From Hyphomicrobiales bacterium (GTDB taxonomy: Bacteria; Pseudomonadota; Alphaproteobacteria; Rhizobiales; Xanthobacteraceae): DNA of 64,000 nucleotides. How positions within the stretch are numbered: the first letter of the stretch is position 1; each line of letters begins with the position of its first letter. The position numbers and the translations under genes are program-made. The notes below the pieces were generated by a model that saw nothing but the letters and a program-made list of their open reading frames with translations, made no database searches and had not been told where the DNA came from. Below are positions 8,324 through 18,368 of the stretch, one piece after another. The DNA is taken from NCBI GenBank assembly GCA_003169835.1, contig PNAI01000044.1, forward strand, positions 20,447 to 84,446. The letters run 5' to 3'.

Positions 8324-10342
8324 ATGTTCAAGCGCATTCTGATTGCCAACCGCGGCGAAATCGCCTGCCGCATCATCAAAACCGCGCGACGGATGGGCAT
8401 CGCGACGGTTGCGATCTATTCCGAGGCCGACAAAGACGCGCTGCACGTGGAAATGGCGGACGATGCGGTACTGATCGGACCGCCGCCCGCAGCCGAGAGC
8501 TATCTCGTCATCGAAAAAATCATTGCCGCCTGCCGGCAGAGCAAAGCCGAGGCGGTGCATCCGGGCTACGGATTTCTGTCCGAACGGGCGGCATTCGTGC
8601 AGGCGCTGGACAAGGCCGGCATCGTCTTCATCGGCCCGAACGCCAAGGCGGTCGCCGCCATGGGCGACAAGATCGAGTCCAAGCTCGCGGCCGCCAAAGC
8701 CAAGGTCTCGACCGTGCCGGGCCATCTCGGCGTGATCGCGGACGAAAAACAAGCGCAGAAGATTGCGGATGACGTTGGCTATCCGGTGATGATCAAGGCC
8801 TCGGCCGGCGGCGGGGGCAAGGGTATGCGGATCGCGCATTCGCGCAGGGAAGTTGCAGAAGGATTTGCGCGCGCGCGTTCGGAGGCGAAGTCTTCGTTCG
8901 GCGACGATCGCGTGTTCATCGAGAAGTTCATCGAGAATCCGCGGCACGTCGAAATCCAGGTGTTTGGCGACAGACACGGCCATGTGATCCATCTCGGCGA
9001 ACGCGAATGCTCAATCCAGCGCCGCAACCAGAAAGTGGTCGAGGAGGCGCCGAGCCCGCTGCTCGATGCCGTCACGCGCGAGAAGATGGGCGCGCAGGCG
9101 GTCGCACTCGCCAAGGCGGTTGGCTACGACAGCGCGGGCACCGTCGAGTTTGTCGCCGGACAGGATCGGAAGTTTTTTTTCCTTGAGATGAATACGCGGC
9201 TGCAAGTCGAGCATCCGGTGACCGAGCTCGTGACCGGCATCGATCTGGTCGAGCAAATGATCCGCGTGGCAGCAGGCGAAAAGCTGAAGATCAAACAAGG
9301 CGACGTGAAGCTCAAAGGCTGGGCGGTGGAGAGCCGCGTCTATGCCGAGGATGCGTATCGCGGTTTCCTGCCTTCGACCGGGCGGCTGGTGAAATATCGT
9401 CCGCCGGAGGAGAAGACCGCGGACGACCTAACGGTACGCATCGATACGGGCGTGACCGAAGGCGCGGAAATCTCGCTCTACTACGATCCATTGATCGCCA
9501 AGCTCGTCACACATGGACCCACGCGCGCGGCCGCAATTGCGGCGCAGGCGGACGCGCTGGATGCGTTCGCGATCCAGGGCATCCGTCACAACATTCCGTT
9601 TCTGGCCGCACTCATGACGCATCCGCGCTGGCAGGCGGGCAAACTCTCGACCGGTTTCATTGCGGAAGAATATCCCAAGGGATTTCATGCGCGGGCGCCC
9701 GAGGGTGAAACTGCGCACATCATTGCGTCGGTCGCGAGCGCCATCGATCATGTGATGGGAGAACGCAAGCGGAGGATTTCAGGGCAGATGGCCGGCCGCG
9801 CGATCACGCGCGAGCGGCGCCGTGCCGTTCGCATTGGCGAGATCGCATATGCCGTGGACGTTGATCGTCGCGGAGAAACGATTCAAGTGACATTCTTTGC
9901 GGGCGGAAAGAAAAGATCTCATATGCATGTGTTGGAGTCAGGGTGGAAACCCGGCGAAGTGGTGTGGACCGGCCGGCTCGACGACAACGCCATATCGGTC
10001 CAGGTGCGGCCGATCGCAAACGGATTTTGGCTCGCGCACCGCGGCGCCGAGGCGGAGGTTTTCGTGTACACCGAACGGGAGGCTGCGGCCGCACGGCTGA
10101 TGCCGGCAAAGAAGAACGCCGACATGGGCAAGGCGCTGCGCGCGCCGATGCCGGGCCTCGTGGTGTCGATCCCGGTGGCGGTCGGGCAAGAGGTGAAGGT
10201 GGGCGAGCCGCTGGCCGTCGTCGAGGCCATGAAGATGGAAAACGTTTTGCGTGCCGAGCGCGACGGTGTTGTGAAAGCCATTCGCGTCAAACCCGGCGAC
10301 AATGTCGCAGTTGACGCCGTGATCATGGAATTCGTGCGGTGA
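8324..10342 (+). CDS. pccA: Propionyl/acetyl-CoA carboxylase, biotin carboxylase + BCCP (alpha) subunit
   Basis: MFKRILIANRGEIACRIIKTARRMG..., ATP-grasp, C-terminal EAMKMENVL biotinyl motif. Confidence 0.96.
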   Translation: MFKRILIANRGEIACRIIKTARRMGIATVAIYSEADKDALHVEMADDAVLIGPPPAAESYLVIEKIIAACRQSKAEAVHPGYGFLSERAAFVQALDKAGIVFIGPNAKAVAAMGDKIESKLAAAKAKVSTVPGHLGVIADEKQAQKIADDVGYPVMIKASAGGGGKGMRIAHSRREVAEGFARARSEAKSSFGDDRVFIEKFIENPRHVEIQVFGDRHGHVIHLGERECSIQRRNQKVVEEAPSPLLDAVTREKMGAQAVALAKAVGYDSAGTVEFVAGQDRKFFFLEMNTRLQVEHPVTELVTGIDLVEQMIRVAAGEKLKIKQGDVKLKGWAVESRVYAEDAYRGFLPSTGRLVKYRPPEEKTADDLTVRIDTGVTEGAEISLYYDPLIAKLVTHGPTRAAAIAAQADALDAFAIQGIRHNIPFLAALMTHPRWQAGKLSTGFIAEEYPKGFHARAPEGETAHIIASVASAIDHVMGERKRRISGQMAGRAITRERRRAVRIGEIAYAVDVDRRGETIQVTFFAGGKKRSHMHVLESGWKPGEVVWTGRLDDNAISVQVRPIANGFWLAHRGAEAEVFVYTEREAAAARLMPAKKNADMGKALRAPMPGLVVSIPVAVGQEVKVGEPLAVVEAMKMENVLRAERDGVVKAIRVKPGDNVAVDAVIMEFVR

Positions 10343-10862
10343 GCCCCGTCGCGACCGCATTTTCCTTGTCGGGTCAGTTGCCGCGCGCACCATTCGCGGT
10401 GGCTGTCATTATTCTGTACGCGGTGGGGTTGGCGTCACAGGTCCTGCTGATTGCACCTGTTGTGGCGCGCGCCGGGATTTTGCCGTTTGTGCTGCTTCAT
10501 GCCGTGCTGTTGTGGATTTGGTACGCGCTGCACGCCAAGCCGTTGCGCGACGCGGGTCACGGCGTCGGGTCTGCCATCGGCATCGCGATCGTCAACGTAC
10601 TGTCCATCATCTTCCTGCTCATGGTGATTTCGTTCCTGGTCTCGCCAGTCGAGGGACAGCCGGGGGAAACGGCTGGCGGCGTGCTGGAACATGGGTCTTC
10701 ATCATTTTTCTCATTGAAATCTTTTCTGGTGCGCCGCATCTCGGCTGGCTCGGGCGCGTGCTCATGGTGATCGTGGGGATTGCGATGATTCCGGTGGTGC
10801 TTGCGCTGGGCTTTTCGATCTGGGTCGGCACGCGGCCCAGCGTGCAAGTGAGGCCATCATGA
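10339..10862 (+). pseudogene. DUF805-like membrane protein split by a frameshift
   Basis: ORF 10339..10770 and C-terminal ORF ending at 10862 (WVFIIFLIEIFSGAPHLGWLGRVLMVIVGIAMIPVVLAL) are in different frames; G5 tract at 10662-10666. Confidence 0.5.
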
Positions 10863-11323
10863 CGCTCTATTTTGCCTATGGCGCAAACATGAACCGCGCG
10901 TTGATGCGCCGGCATTGTCCGGGGGCGAAGGAACTGGGCACTGCGGCGATTTTCGGCTGCCGTTTCATCATCACGGCCGACGGCTATGCCTCGATCGTGC
11001 CGAAACCAGGCGGCAGGGTTCATGGCGTCTTGTGGCGGCTGACGGTGCGCGATCTCGCTGCCCTCAACGTTTATGAGAGCCTTGCGAGTGGGCTTTATTC
11101 CAGGCTGACGCTGCCGGTCCGCAAAAGCGGACGCCGCGTGGCCGCAACGGTCTATGTCGCGCGCTCACGAACTGCGGGGCGGCCGAAGTCCTGCTATCTT
11201 GACGTGATCCTCTCTGCTGCGCGCGAGCATCGTCTGACGGCTGCTTACGTGCGTTCGCTGCAACGGTGGTCGCCGACGCGTTGGCGCGGCGCGCCGGCGG
11301 CGGAGTGCGGAGAACTCGGATGA
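10859..11323 (+). CDS. Gamma-glutamylcyclotransferase (AIG2-like) family protein
   Basis: LYFAYGANMNRALMRRHCPGA...VHGVLWRLT. Confidence 0.85.
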   Translation: MTLYFAYGANMNRALMRRHCPGAKELGTAAIFGCRFIITADGYASIVPKPGGRVHGVLWRLTVRDLAALNVYESLASGLYSRLTLPVRKSGRRVAATVYVARSRTAGRPKSCYLDVILSAAREHRLTAAYVRSLQRWSPTRWRGAPAAECGELG

Positions 11324-11619
11324 GCGATGTGATCGCCCACGTGATCATTCGCGGCCGGGTGCAGGGCGTAGGCTACCGCGCCTTCGTTGAGGACGAAGCG
11401 GCCATCCGGGGACTTGAAGGCTGGGTGAGAAATCGGCGTGACGGGTCGGTCGAGGCTTTGTTCGCGGGCGACGCCGAAGAGGTCGCCATGATGATCGAGG
11501 CGTGTCAGCGAGGGCCATGGTCGGCGCAGGTCGATGGCGTCGATCAGAAGGAAGGCACGCGTGAGATGCTCGCCCAGCGCCGCACCGGGGCAAAATTCTC
11601 GGTGCTGGCGACGGTCTAG
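11320..11619 (+). CDS. acyP: Acylphosphatase
   Basis: VIIRGRVQGVGYRAFVEDEA...GWVRNRRDGSVEALFAG; ATGA overlap with upstream gene. Confidence 0.95.
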   Translation: MSDVIAHVIIRGRVQGVGYRAFVEDEAAIRGLEGWVRNRRDGSVEALFAGDAEEVAMMIEACQRGPWSAQVDGVDQKEGTREMLAQRRTGAKFSVLATV

Positions 11620-11665
11620 TTTTTAGTGGAGACAAACAGCGACGCCGATCGCTTCTCCACAACAT

Positions 11666-12556
11666 CTAATTCGACGTGACGCCGCGAAAGGCTGCCGCCA
11701 TCACGCGTAAGGCTGCGCGGGTTCGTGCGTCCGAGGTACGTGCGTGCAACATCACCTTGGAGCGGCCGAGTGTTGGCAATGACAACATCGGGCCGACATC
11801 GGCCGCGCCGACTGGCGCAACACGGCGTGCCAATGGCGCGACCGCGAGACCGGCGGTAACCGCTGCCGCGATCGCGGTCACGCCGCCGCCGGTGAAGGCT
11901 TCGGTCCATGGGATCTTGGCGGTTTCGAGTTTGCGGATCGCATGCGCGCGGACGCCACAGGGGGTGCCGAGCATCGCAAGCCGCAGTTTCTCGCCTGGCC
12001 GATGGCGAAAGACAGGCGCGGCGAACCAGCCGAATTCATCCTCCAGCAGCAATTCGCCGCCGCGGCGCGTACCTTCGCGGCGTACGATGACCGCGTCGAA
12101 TTGGCCGTCGTCGAAACGGTCCAATAGCAGGCTTGAGAAATCGATCTCCACGACGAGAGCCAAGCTCGGATCGAACGCGTTCATTCGCGCCATCAGGTCG
12201 GGAAGGACGGGACCGGCCGCGTGATCGCTGATGCCAATGGATAGCCGCCGCGCTACCACTTGTGCACCGGTGAGCGCCCGGTCGTGCGCGGCCAGTAGCT
12301 CGCGGGCGCGATCGAGAAATGAAGCGCCTTCGGCGGTCAACCGCACGAGACGGGGCGTGCGCTCGACCAGGCGGGTCGCGAGCCGCGCTTCCAGACGTTT
12401 CAATTTCAAGCTGACTGCCGACTGCGTCGTGCCGGTGGCTTGCGCCGTGCGGGTAAAGCTTTGCAGGTCGGCGACCAGCACGAAGGCGCGCACGGCGTCG
12501 ATGTCGAGGGTCGGCGGCGGAGTATCATTTTGTTTCATCATCACTGATATCTGCAT
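11666..12556 (-). CDS. LysR-family transcriptional regulator (true start may be 12541/12538)
   Basis: N-terminal HTH AFVLVADLQSFTRTAQATGTTQSAVSLKLKRLEARLATRLVERTPR. Confidence 0.93.
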   Translation of the reverse strand: MQISVMMKQNDTPPPTLDIDAVRAFVLVADLQSFTRTAQATGTTQSAVSLKLKRLEARLATRLVERTPRLVRLTAEGASFLDRARELLAAHDRALTGAQVVARRLSIGISDHAAGPVLPDLMARMNAFDPSLALVVEIDFSSLLLDRFDDGQFDAVIVRREGTRRGGELLLEDEFGWFAAPVFRHRPGEKLRLAMLGTPCGVRAHAIRKLETAKIPWTEAFTGGGVTAIAAAVTAGLAVAPLARRVAPVGAADVGPMLSLPTLGRSKVMLHARTSDARTRAALRVMAAAFRGVTSN

Positions 12557-12568
12557 TGATGAGATATC
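12546..12568. promoter_or_regulatory. Candidate LysR operator GATATCT-N9-AGATATC
   Basis: Perfect 7-bp inverted repeat between divergent LysR and tautomerase genes; contains T-N11-A. Confidence 0.5.
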
Positions 12569-12619
12569 GAAATTATACAGGCAGGGCTATGTTTCGTCAA
12601 TCAACAACGGAGGTTTGCC

Positions 12620-13045
12620 ATGCCCCTCATTACCGTAACATTTGCAAGCGCACACAAAGAGCTTGCCTCGAAGGCTGCGATCGCAGCCGAAGTCAATCGC
12701 CTGTCGGCCACCCTTCTGGACAATGATCCCAAGGTGACGGCGATCATCGTCCAGCGCGTTGAAACGGAAGACTGGTTCGCCCGAGGCCGCTCGCTTGCAG
12801 ACGCGGGACGCGCGAGCTTCTGGCTCGATATCCACGTGACGGAAGGCAACAAAACCAAAGATCAGAAGGCCAAGTTCATAGCTGCGGTCTTTTCGGCGAT
12901 GGGCAATCTGCTCGGGCCGCTGCACGAGGAGAGTTACGCGTACGTTCACGAAGCGCGCGGCGACGCCTATGGCTTTGGCGGTCTGACGCAGGAGCAGCGT
13001 TATATCGCGGGCAAGCTCGCCGTGTCGGTGGCAGCAGCCGCTTGA
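12620..13045 (+). CDS. Tautomerase (4-oxalocrotonate tautomerase-like) family protein
   Basis: [33 protein letters not shown]; Pro after Met. Confidence 0.8.
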   Translation: MPLITVTFASAHKELASKAAIAAEVNRLSATLLDNDPKVTAIIVQRVETEDWFARGRSLADAGRASFWLDIHVTEGNKTKDQKAKFIAAVFSAMGNLLGPLHEESYAYVHEARGDAYGFGGLTQEQRYIAGKLAVSVAAAA

Positions 13046-13770
13046 GCGGCGGTCGAGCCAAACAGTGATTGAAACTCGGCGCGCAAGGCCATGTCGACTT
13101 CCGCCATGCTTACCGTGTGGCCGAGATCGGCGAGACTGGTGACGCCGTAGCGCTGATTGCTCACGCCGCACGGAACGATGCCGGAGAAGTGCGAAAGCTC
13201 GGGCGCAACGTTGAGGGCAATGCCGTGCAGGCTTACCCAACGGCGCACGCGAATCCCGATGGCGGCGATTTTATCTTCGCAGCCTTCGCCCTTTTCGGGA
13301 CGGCGCACCCATACGCCGATGCGGTCCGTGCGCCGCTCGCCGCGGACATTGAAGCGAGCCAGCGTGCGGATAAGCCATTCCTCGAGCGTCGTCACATACG
13401 CGCGCACGTCGGGTTTGCGGCGGTTGAGGTCGAGCATCACGTAGGCGACCCGCTGGCCGGGGCCGTGATAGGTGAACTGCCCGCCACGGCCGACCTTGTG
13501 TACGGGGAAGCGCGCGTCGATCAGTTCGTGATCTTGCGCGCTGGTGCCGGCGGTGTAGAGCGGAGGGTGTTCGAGCAACCAGGCGAGTTCCGGTGCTTGG
13601 CCGGTAATGATCGCACCAACGCGCAAGTCCATGACTGTGAGCGCCGTCTCGTAGGCGGTGAGATCGCCGCTCACGCGCCATTCGACCGGCGGCGAACTGA
13701 CCGGCGGCAAAAGATCGTTTAGCAGTGGGTTGCGTGCATCAGCCACGCCCCCAAGATAGCGAGCGTGCAA
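13000..13770 (-). CDS. lipB: Octanoyltransferase
   Basis: [44 protein letters not shown]. Confidence 0.96.
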   Translation of the reverse strand: MHARYLGGVADARNPLLNDLLPPVSSPPVEWRVSGDLTAYETALTVMDLRVGAIITGQAPELAWLLEHPPLYTAGTSAQDHELIDARFPVHKVGRGGQFTYHGPGQRVAYVMLDLNRRKPDVRAYVTTLEEWLIRTLARFNVRGERRTDRIGVWVRRPEKGEGCEDKIAAIGIRVRRWVSLHGIALNVAPELSHFSGIVPCGVSNQRYGVTSLADLGHTVSMAEVDMALRAEFQSLFGSTAAQAAAATDTASLPAI

Positions 13771-13827
13771 ACGATCTTCCAGGCGTCAGGCCGAGGACTT
13801 GGTTAGATCAAAAAGGGCTTGGCTAGA

Positions 13828-14166
13828 TCAAAAGCCGTCCCTGATCGCGTTCATGTGCTTGCTGCAGATGTCGCCCTTCGCACCCGCGACGACGAAGTAG
13901 ACGATGTTCTTATCGGCCGCGCAGCGCACCAGCGACGTGTAATCGCCGCGCTCGCCGTAGATCGAAGAATTACCGAGCACTTCGAACCGGGTGTTGAAGC
14001 TGTTGTCACGTACGGCCTGGCTGCCGCGCTTGATGCATTCATCTTGGTCGATGGTGATCGCCAGCCAAGCGGAACTCATGCTTGGCCCTGCCATCACCGA
14101 TGGTACCGACGCGACAGCGCCGAGAAGAATAACGCCCACACCTACTGAGACCCATTTTATTTGCAT
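13828..14166 (-). CDS. Secreted hypothetical protein
   Basis: Signal peptide MQIKWVSVGVGVILLGAVASVPSVMA; SSAWLAITIDQDECIKRGSQAV. Confidence 0.7.
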   Translation of the reverse strand: MQIKWVSVGVGVILLGAVASVPSVMAGPSMSSAWLAITIDQDECIKRGSQAVRDNSFNTRFEVLGNSSIYGERGDYTSLVRCAADKNIVYFVVAGAKGDICSKHMNAIRDGF

Positions 14167-14322
14167 GATGCCACCCCAAATAGTCGGCCAGTCGACTGGC
14201 CTCGCATAGCCGCGGAATAAGTTATTACCGGCCGGTGCCGCCGACAATCGCCATTTGGCCAATTCACAATGCCCTGTTGATTTTTTGCAACCCTAATGCG
14301 TTAACCCCGCCGTAACCATGGC

Positions 14323-14604
14323 GTGATCCCCTCCCTGTCAACCGCAGGAAGGAACCGAATCGTGGCAACGCTCGACAAAGTCGCCCTCGACATCTCCGTG
14401 GTGCTTGGCACCACCGATATGCCGATCCACCAAGTACTAAGGTTGGGCCGCGGCGCTATCATCGAGCTCGACGCCGTCGAAAGCGACGCAGTCACAATTC
14501 TCGCCAACAATTTTCCCGTGGCAAAGGGCACCGTGGTGGTGAGCGGCAACCGCATCGCGGTCGAGGTCAAGGAATTGATGCCGCGCGCACCGGATGCGCG
14601 CTGA
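14323..14604 (+). CDS. Stand-alone FliN/SpoA-domain flagellar motor switch-like protein (GTG 14362 is a possible start)
   Basis: DISVVLGTTDMPIHQVLRLGRGAIIELD...VAKGTVVVSGNRIAVEVKEL. Confidence 0.85.
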   Translation: MIPSLSTAGRNRIVATLDKVALDISVVLGTTDMPIHQVLRLGRGAIIELDAVESDAVTILANNFPVAKGTVVVSGNRIAVEVKELMPRAPDAR

Positions 14605-14696
14605 GCCTACCCACCCTTGTACCGTCATAGCCTATTTGTTACATCGGGCGCCGTCGCTTCGACGTCCGACTTGTCCAGTCGGCGTTAGCCCCACCT

Positions 14697-14781
14697 GCGG
14701 TCGTGGCGGAATTGGTAGACGCACTAGCTTGAGGTGCTAGCGGGGCAACCCGTGGAGGTTCGAGTCCTCTCGACCGCACCA
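14697..14781 (+). tRNA. tRNA-Leu(GAG)
   Basis: Acceptor GCGGTCG/CGACCGC + ACCA, anticodon loop TTGAGGT, long variable arm, GGTTCGAGTCC T-arm. Confidence 0.96.
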
Positions 14782-14883
14782 GCGATTTAACCGGATCGGA
14801 ATTGGACGGTACGCCATGACAGGTGCGCCTCTGGCTGGGCGCACCGGCCTGCGAAGGCTGCCTTATTTCGAAAAAGGCTCGCC

Positions 14884-16059
14884 TTAGTTCGAAAGAACCA
14901 GTGGTGGAAGGTATGCCGGGCGCGATATCCGCAGCTTGATCTTGCTGCGCGGAATCGTGATCGACTGAGTTGCGGAGAGGGTATCCGGTGATGCCACGTT
15001 GGTGTGAGACTTGGTTTCGGATTTGGCCTCAGACCTAAATTCGGACTTGGCTTCAGACCTAACTTCGGATTTGGTTTCAGATTGGTCCACGCGCGTCGGT
15101 TCGGAAGCGGTTGTCTCAACCGCAGCCGGCGCAACCAATGCCGGTATAGCAGTCAGGGCCGGTCCAACATGCGGTGCAGGTCCAACAGCCGGCACGGTGG
15201 ACTTGGCAGCGGCGGTGACAACGGTCGGCCAGCTTTGCTTTCCTTGTCGCCGGTGGATCGGCATCCAATCCTGCGGCGCGGTCGCGGTTTTCACCCGGTC
15301 GGCGCCCGCCGGCACAATGTGCACGATGTGATAGCCGCGCGTCTTGAGTTCTCTCAGCAGCGTCGGCAAGGCCAGCACGGTTGCCGGCTGGATGTCATGC
15401 AGGAGCAGGATGCCGCGACCCTTGGCCTCGATGCGGCGAAGCGCGCGGTTGACGATTTCACTGGCTTGGATGTGCTTCCAGTCGTCGGCAGGGAAATCGG
15501 CGCTCCAGGTCATCAACCCGCGCTCGTGCAGGTAGGTCTCGACTGAGTTTGTGCGCGCAAGGCCCGGAATGCGGAAAAACGGTGCCACGGCCTTGGGATT
15601 GCCGAGTGCTGCTCCGACCGAGTTGATGCCGTTTTCGACCTCGTTTTGCACCCGTTCGGGCGACATCCGGTTGAAGACCAGCGGATGGTTCTGGCTATGG
15701 GTGCCGATGGTGTGGCCTTCGGCATAGATACGCCGGGCCACGTCGGGATAGGCGCGCGCCATGCTGCCGACCAGAAAATAGGTCGCCTTCACGCATTCAT
15801 GCGCCAGAATGTCCAGCGCGCGGGTGGAATACGGCGGCAGCGGGCCGTCGTCGAAGGTGATTACGACCTCCTTGTCGGCAAGCGGCAAGGTTTCTGAATA
15901 TTGCATGGTTCCAAGGCGCGTGTGCTCGGCCGGGTCGATGGCAATGACACGGCTGGTGCCCAGCGCATTTGGGTTGCCCGGACAGTCGGCCGCGTATCCT
16001 GCTGCGGTTCCGCAGAGAATACCGACGAAAGCCGCTGCAACTATCATCCGACGCGTCAT
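14884..16059 (-). CDS. Exported polysaccharide deacetylase (NodB-like) with low-complexity C-terminal linker
   Basis: VVITFDDGPLPPYSTRALDILA; GTHSQNHP; C-terminal SETKSEVRSEAKSEFRSEAKSETKS. Confidence 0.92.
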   Translation of the reverse strand: MTRRMIVAAAFVGILCGTAAGYAADCPGNPNALGTSRVIAIDPAEHTRLGTMQYSETLPLADKEVVITFDDGPLPPYSTRALDILAHECVKATYFLVGSMARAYPDVARRIYAEGHTIGTHSQNHPLVFNRMSPERVQNEVENGINSVGAALGNPKAVAPFFRIPGLARTNSVETYLHERGLMTWSADFPADDWKHIQASEIVNRALRRIEAKGRGILLLHDIQPATVLALPTLLRELKTRGYHIVHIVPAGADRVKTATAPQDWMPIHRRQGKQSWPTVVTAAAKSTVPAVGPAPHVGPALTAIPALVAPAAVETTASEPTRVDQSETKSEVRSEAKSEFRSEAKSETKSHTNVASPDTLSATQSITIPRSKIKLRISRPAYLPPLVLSN

Positions 16060-16454
16060 CGAAATGGACCTACTGTGAGTCGCGGGCCTTAAGCGAGTTC
16101 CGCACACTTACTCGGGAGTTCTGGCGCCAATGTCGGCACTGCTTTTCCAGTTTGGCATATTAGGGAAAGCCATATGAATGGTGGCTTAACGGTTTGATGG
16201 CCATCGCTCGAATCGCACGGTCATAGTTTTGTGTCGCTTACAATTTTCACCGCTTTTGCAGGCAACGTGGTTGGTTCGCGTTAACGTGCCCAAGGACTGC
16301 TCATGGTGCAACCTTAACGTGCGGCGTAAGCGCGCATCGGCAATCATTGCGATCTGCCTTGATTTGAGGCCGGTTCGCCGCACTTGATGACCTGGCGTTA
16401 ACCAGGCCGGGCCTAGTTTGCGCCAGGGTGGTTAGGGTCGACCGGACGGTAGGT

Positions 16455-18332
16455 ATGGTTGCCAGTACGAGTACGAGTACGAGTACGCGCGCGCGCAGGC
16501 TTGCCACGCCGCGGCTGATTGCAACGCTGGGTCTGTTCGCGCTGAGCGCGGCCTTTTTCTGCGTGATCATCGGCTATCTGCTGGTGCATCGAATCGATGA
16601 CCGCCAGGAAGCGGATAGGCGCGTGCAATTGGTCGAAGTGATCGGGGATATCCGAGCATCAGGTGCGGATGTCTCGGAGCTCGATCCGCAGTTTCTGGCC
16701 GGGCTGGAGCGCTCACTCGGGTTCAAAGACCTGCGATTTGAAGACGAGTTGGACCCAGGTCAGCGCGAGATCCAGCCGGCGCTCGATGGCGAGGGGCGTA
16801 TCCTCGGGTGGTTCACCTGGGAGCGCGACAGCACGATCAGCCAGGCATTGTCGAGGCTTTGGCCGTTGCTGCTGGCAAGCGCCATCGGCCTTGTCGGTTT
16901 TGCCGGGCTGGCGTTCTGGCAGGTTCGTCGCGCGATGCGCGAGCTGGCATTGAGCGAGCAATGGGCGTGGCAGCTTGCACACGAGGATCCGCTGACCGGC
17001 CTGCCCAATCACCGCAGGATGATCGATTTGATCGATGCCGCACTCGCCGCGCGCACGCCTGGCGAGGTAGTCAGTCTCGCCGTCATCGACATCGATGGTC
17101 TCAACGAAGTCAACGCCGTGCACGGCCGTCACATCGGCGACGCGCTGCTGGCGGATTTCGGCGAACGGCTCAAGCAGGCGGCGTCGGGGAGTGCGGGCCG
17201 GATCGGCGATGATGAATTCGCGCTTGTTCTGACCACGCCTGACGCGCAGGAAGCGTTGCACATATTCACCAACATCGCGAAGGCTTTGGCGCGGCCTTAT
17301 TGGCTCGCCGAGCAGGCCGTGCAAATCGAAACCACGATCGGAATAGCGCACGCCTTGCGCGATGGCGCCGGCCGCGACGATCTCATGCGGCGTGCAGATA
17401 TCACATTACGAGCGGCCAAGCGCAGGAATAGCTGTGGCCTGCTCGAATTCAATCCTGCACTGGACGCGGAATTTTCCGCGCGGCGCTTTATTGAACGCGA
17501 GCTTCGGCGCGCGCTGGACGACAAGACTCTCGATGTGCACTACCAGCCGATTGTGGCGGCGGATGGCGCAAGCATAATTGGCGTCGAGGCCTTGCTGCGC
17601 TGGAAGCATCCTGAGCGCGGCGATATCGAGCCCAACGTCTTCGTGCCGGTCGCGGAGCAGACTGGGCTGATTGGCAGACTCGGCGAATTCGTGTTGCGCC
17701 GCGCGCTCGCCGATGCCAAGCGCTGGCCCACGTTGTCGATTGCGGTCAATGTCTCGCCGGTGCAGATGCGCGATCCCGCCTTCGTCGGTTTGGTGTTGGC
17801 GGTGTTGGCGGAGACCCGGATCTCGCCGTCGCGCGTCGTACTCGAAATGACGGAAGGTGTGCTGATCGACAACCCCGAAGATGCCAAACGGCGTCTCGAC
17901 GCGCTGCATGCGATCGGCGTGCAATTGGCACTCGACGATTTCGGCACAGGTTATTCAAGCCTGACTTACTTGAGGCGCTACCGCTTCGACATGCTCAAGA
18001 TCGACCGGGGATTTGTGCAGGCACTTGGCCAATCGCACGAGGGCGAGGCGATCATCCGAGCTATTGTGGCGCTGGCCCGCGCGCTCGGCCTGAAAATTCA
18101 GGCTGAAGGCATCGAGACCGAGGAGCAGCGGGTGCTGCTGCGGCTCGCCGGCTGCGAAGAAATGCAGGGGTTCCTGTTCGCCAAGCCGGGTCCGCGTGAG
18201 ACGATCGACAAAATGCTGCCGTTGGCAAATGCGCCTGCCGCCGGTTTGCGGCGGGTCAAGCGCGAGAGTGTTGCGGATGCGCGCCCGCGTGCCGCTGACA
18301 GAACCAAGTCCGCTCGTCATAATGTTGCTTGA
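16455..18332 (+). CDS. Membrane GGDEF-EAL protein with degenerate GGDEF (GDDEF) and intact EAL; probable c-di-GMP phosphodiesterase
   Basis: RIGDDEFALVL; GVEALLRWKHPERG; LDDFGTGYSSLTYL. Confidence 0.93.
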   Translation: MVASTSTSTSTRARRLATPRLIATLGLFALSAAFFCVIIGYLLVHRIDDRQEADRRVQLVEVIGDIRASGADVSELDPQFLAGLERSLGFKDLRFEDELDPGQREIQPALDGEGRILGWFTWERDSTISQALSRLWPLLLASAIGLVGFAGLAFWQVRRAMRELALSEQWAWQLAHEDPLTGLPNHRRMIDLIDAALAARTPGEVVSLAVIDIDGLNEVNAVHGRHIGDALLADFGERLKQAASGSAGRIGDDEFALVLTTPDAQEALHIFTNIAKALARPYWLAEQAVQIETTIGIAHALRDGAGRDDLMRRADITLRAAKRRNSCGLLEFNPALDAEFSARRFIERELRRALDDKTLDVHYQPIVAADGASIIGVEALLRWKHPERGDIEPNVFVPVAEQTGLIGRLGEFVLRRALADAKRWPTLSIAVNVSPVQMRDPAFVGLVLAVLAETRISPSRVVLEMTEGVLIDNPEDAKRRLDALHAIGVQLALDDFGTGYSSLTYLRRYRFDMLKIDRGFVQALGQSHEGEAIIRAIVALARALGLKIQAEGIETEEQRVLLRLAGCEEMQGFLFAKPGPRETIDKMLPLANAPAAGLRRVKRESVADARPRAADRTKSARHNVA

Positions 18333-18368
18333 GAGCGGCCGCGGCGGCCGAACGATCGGAGGCCTGCG

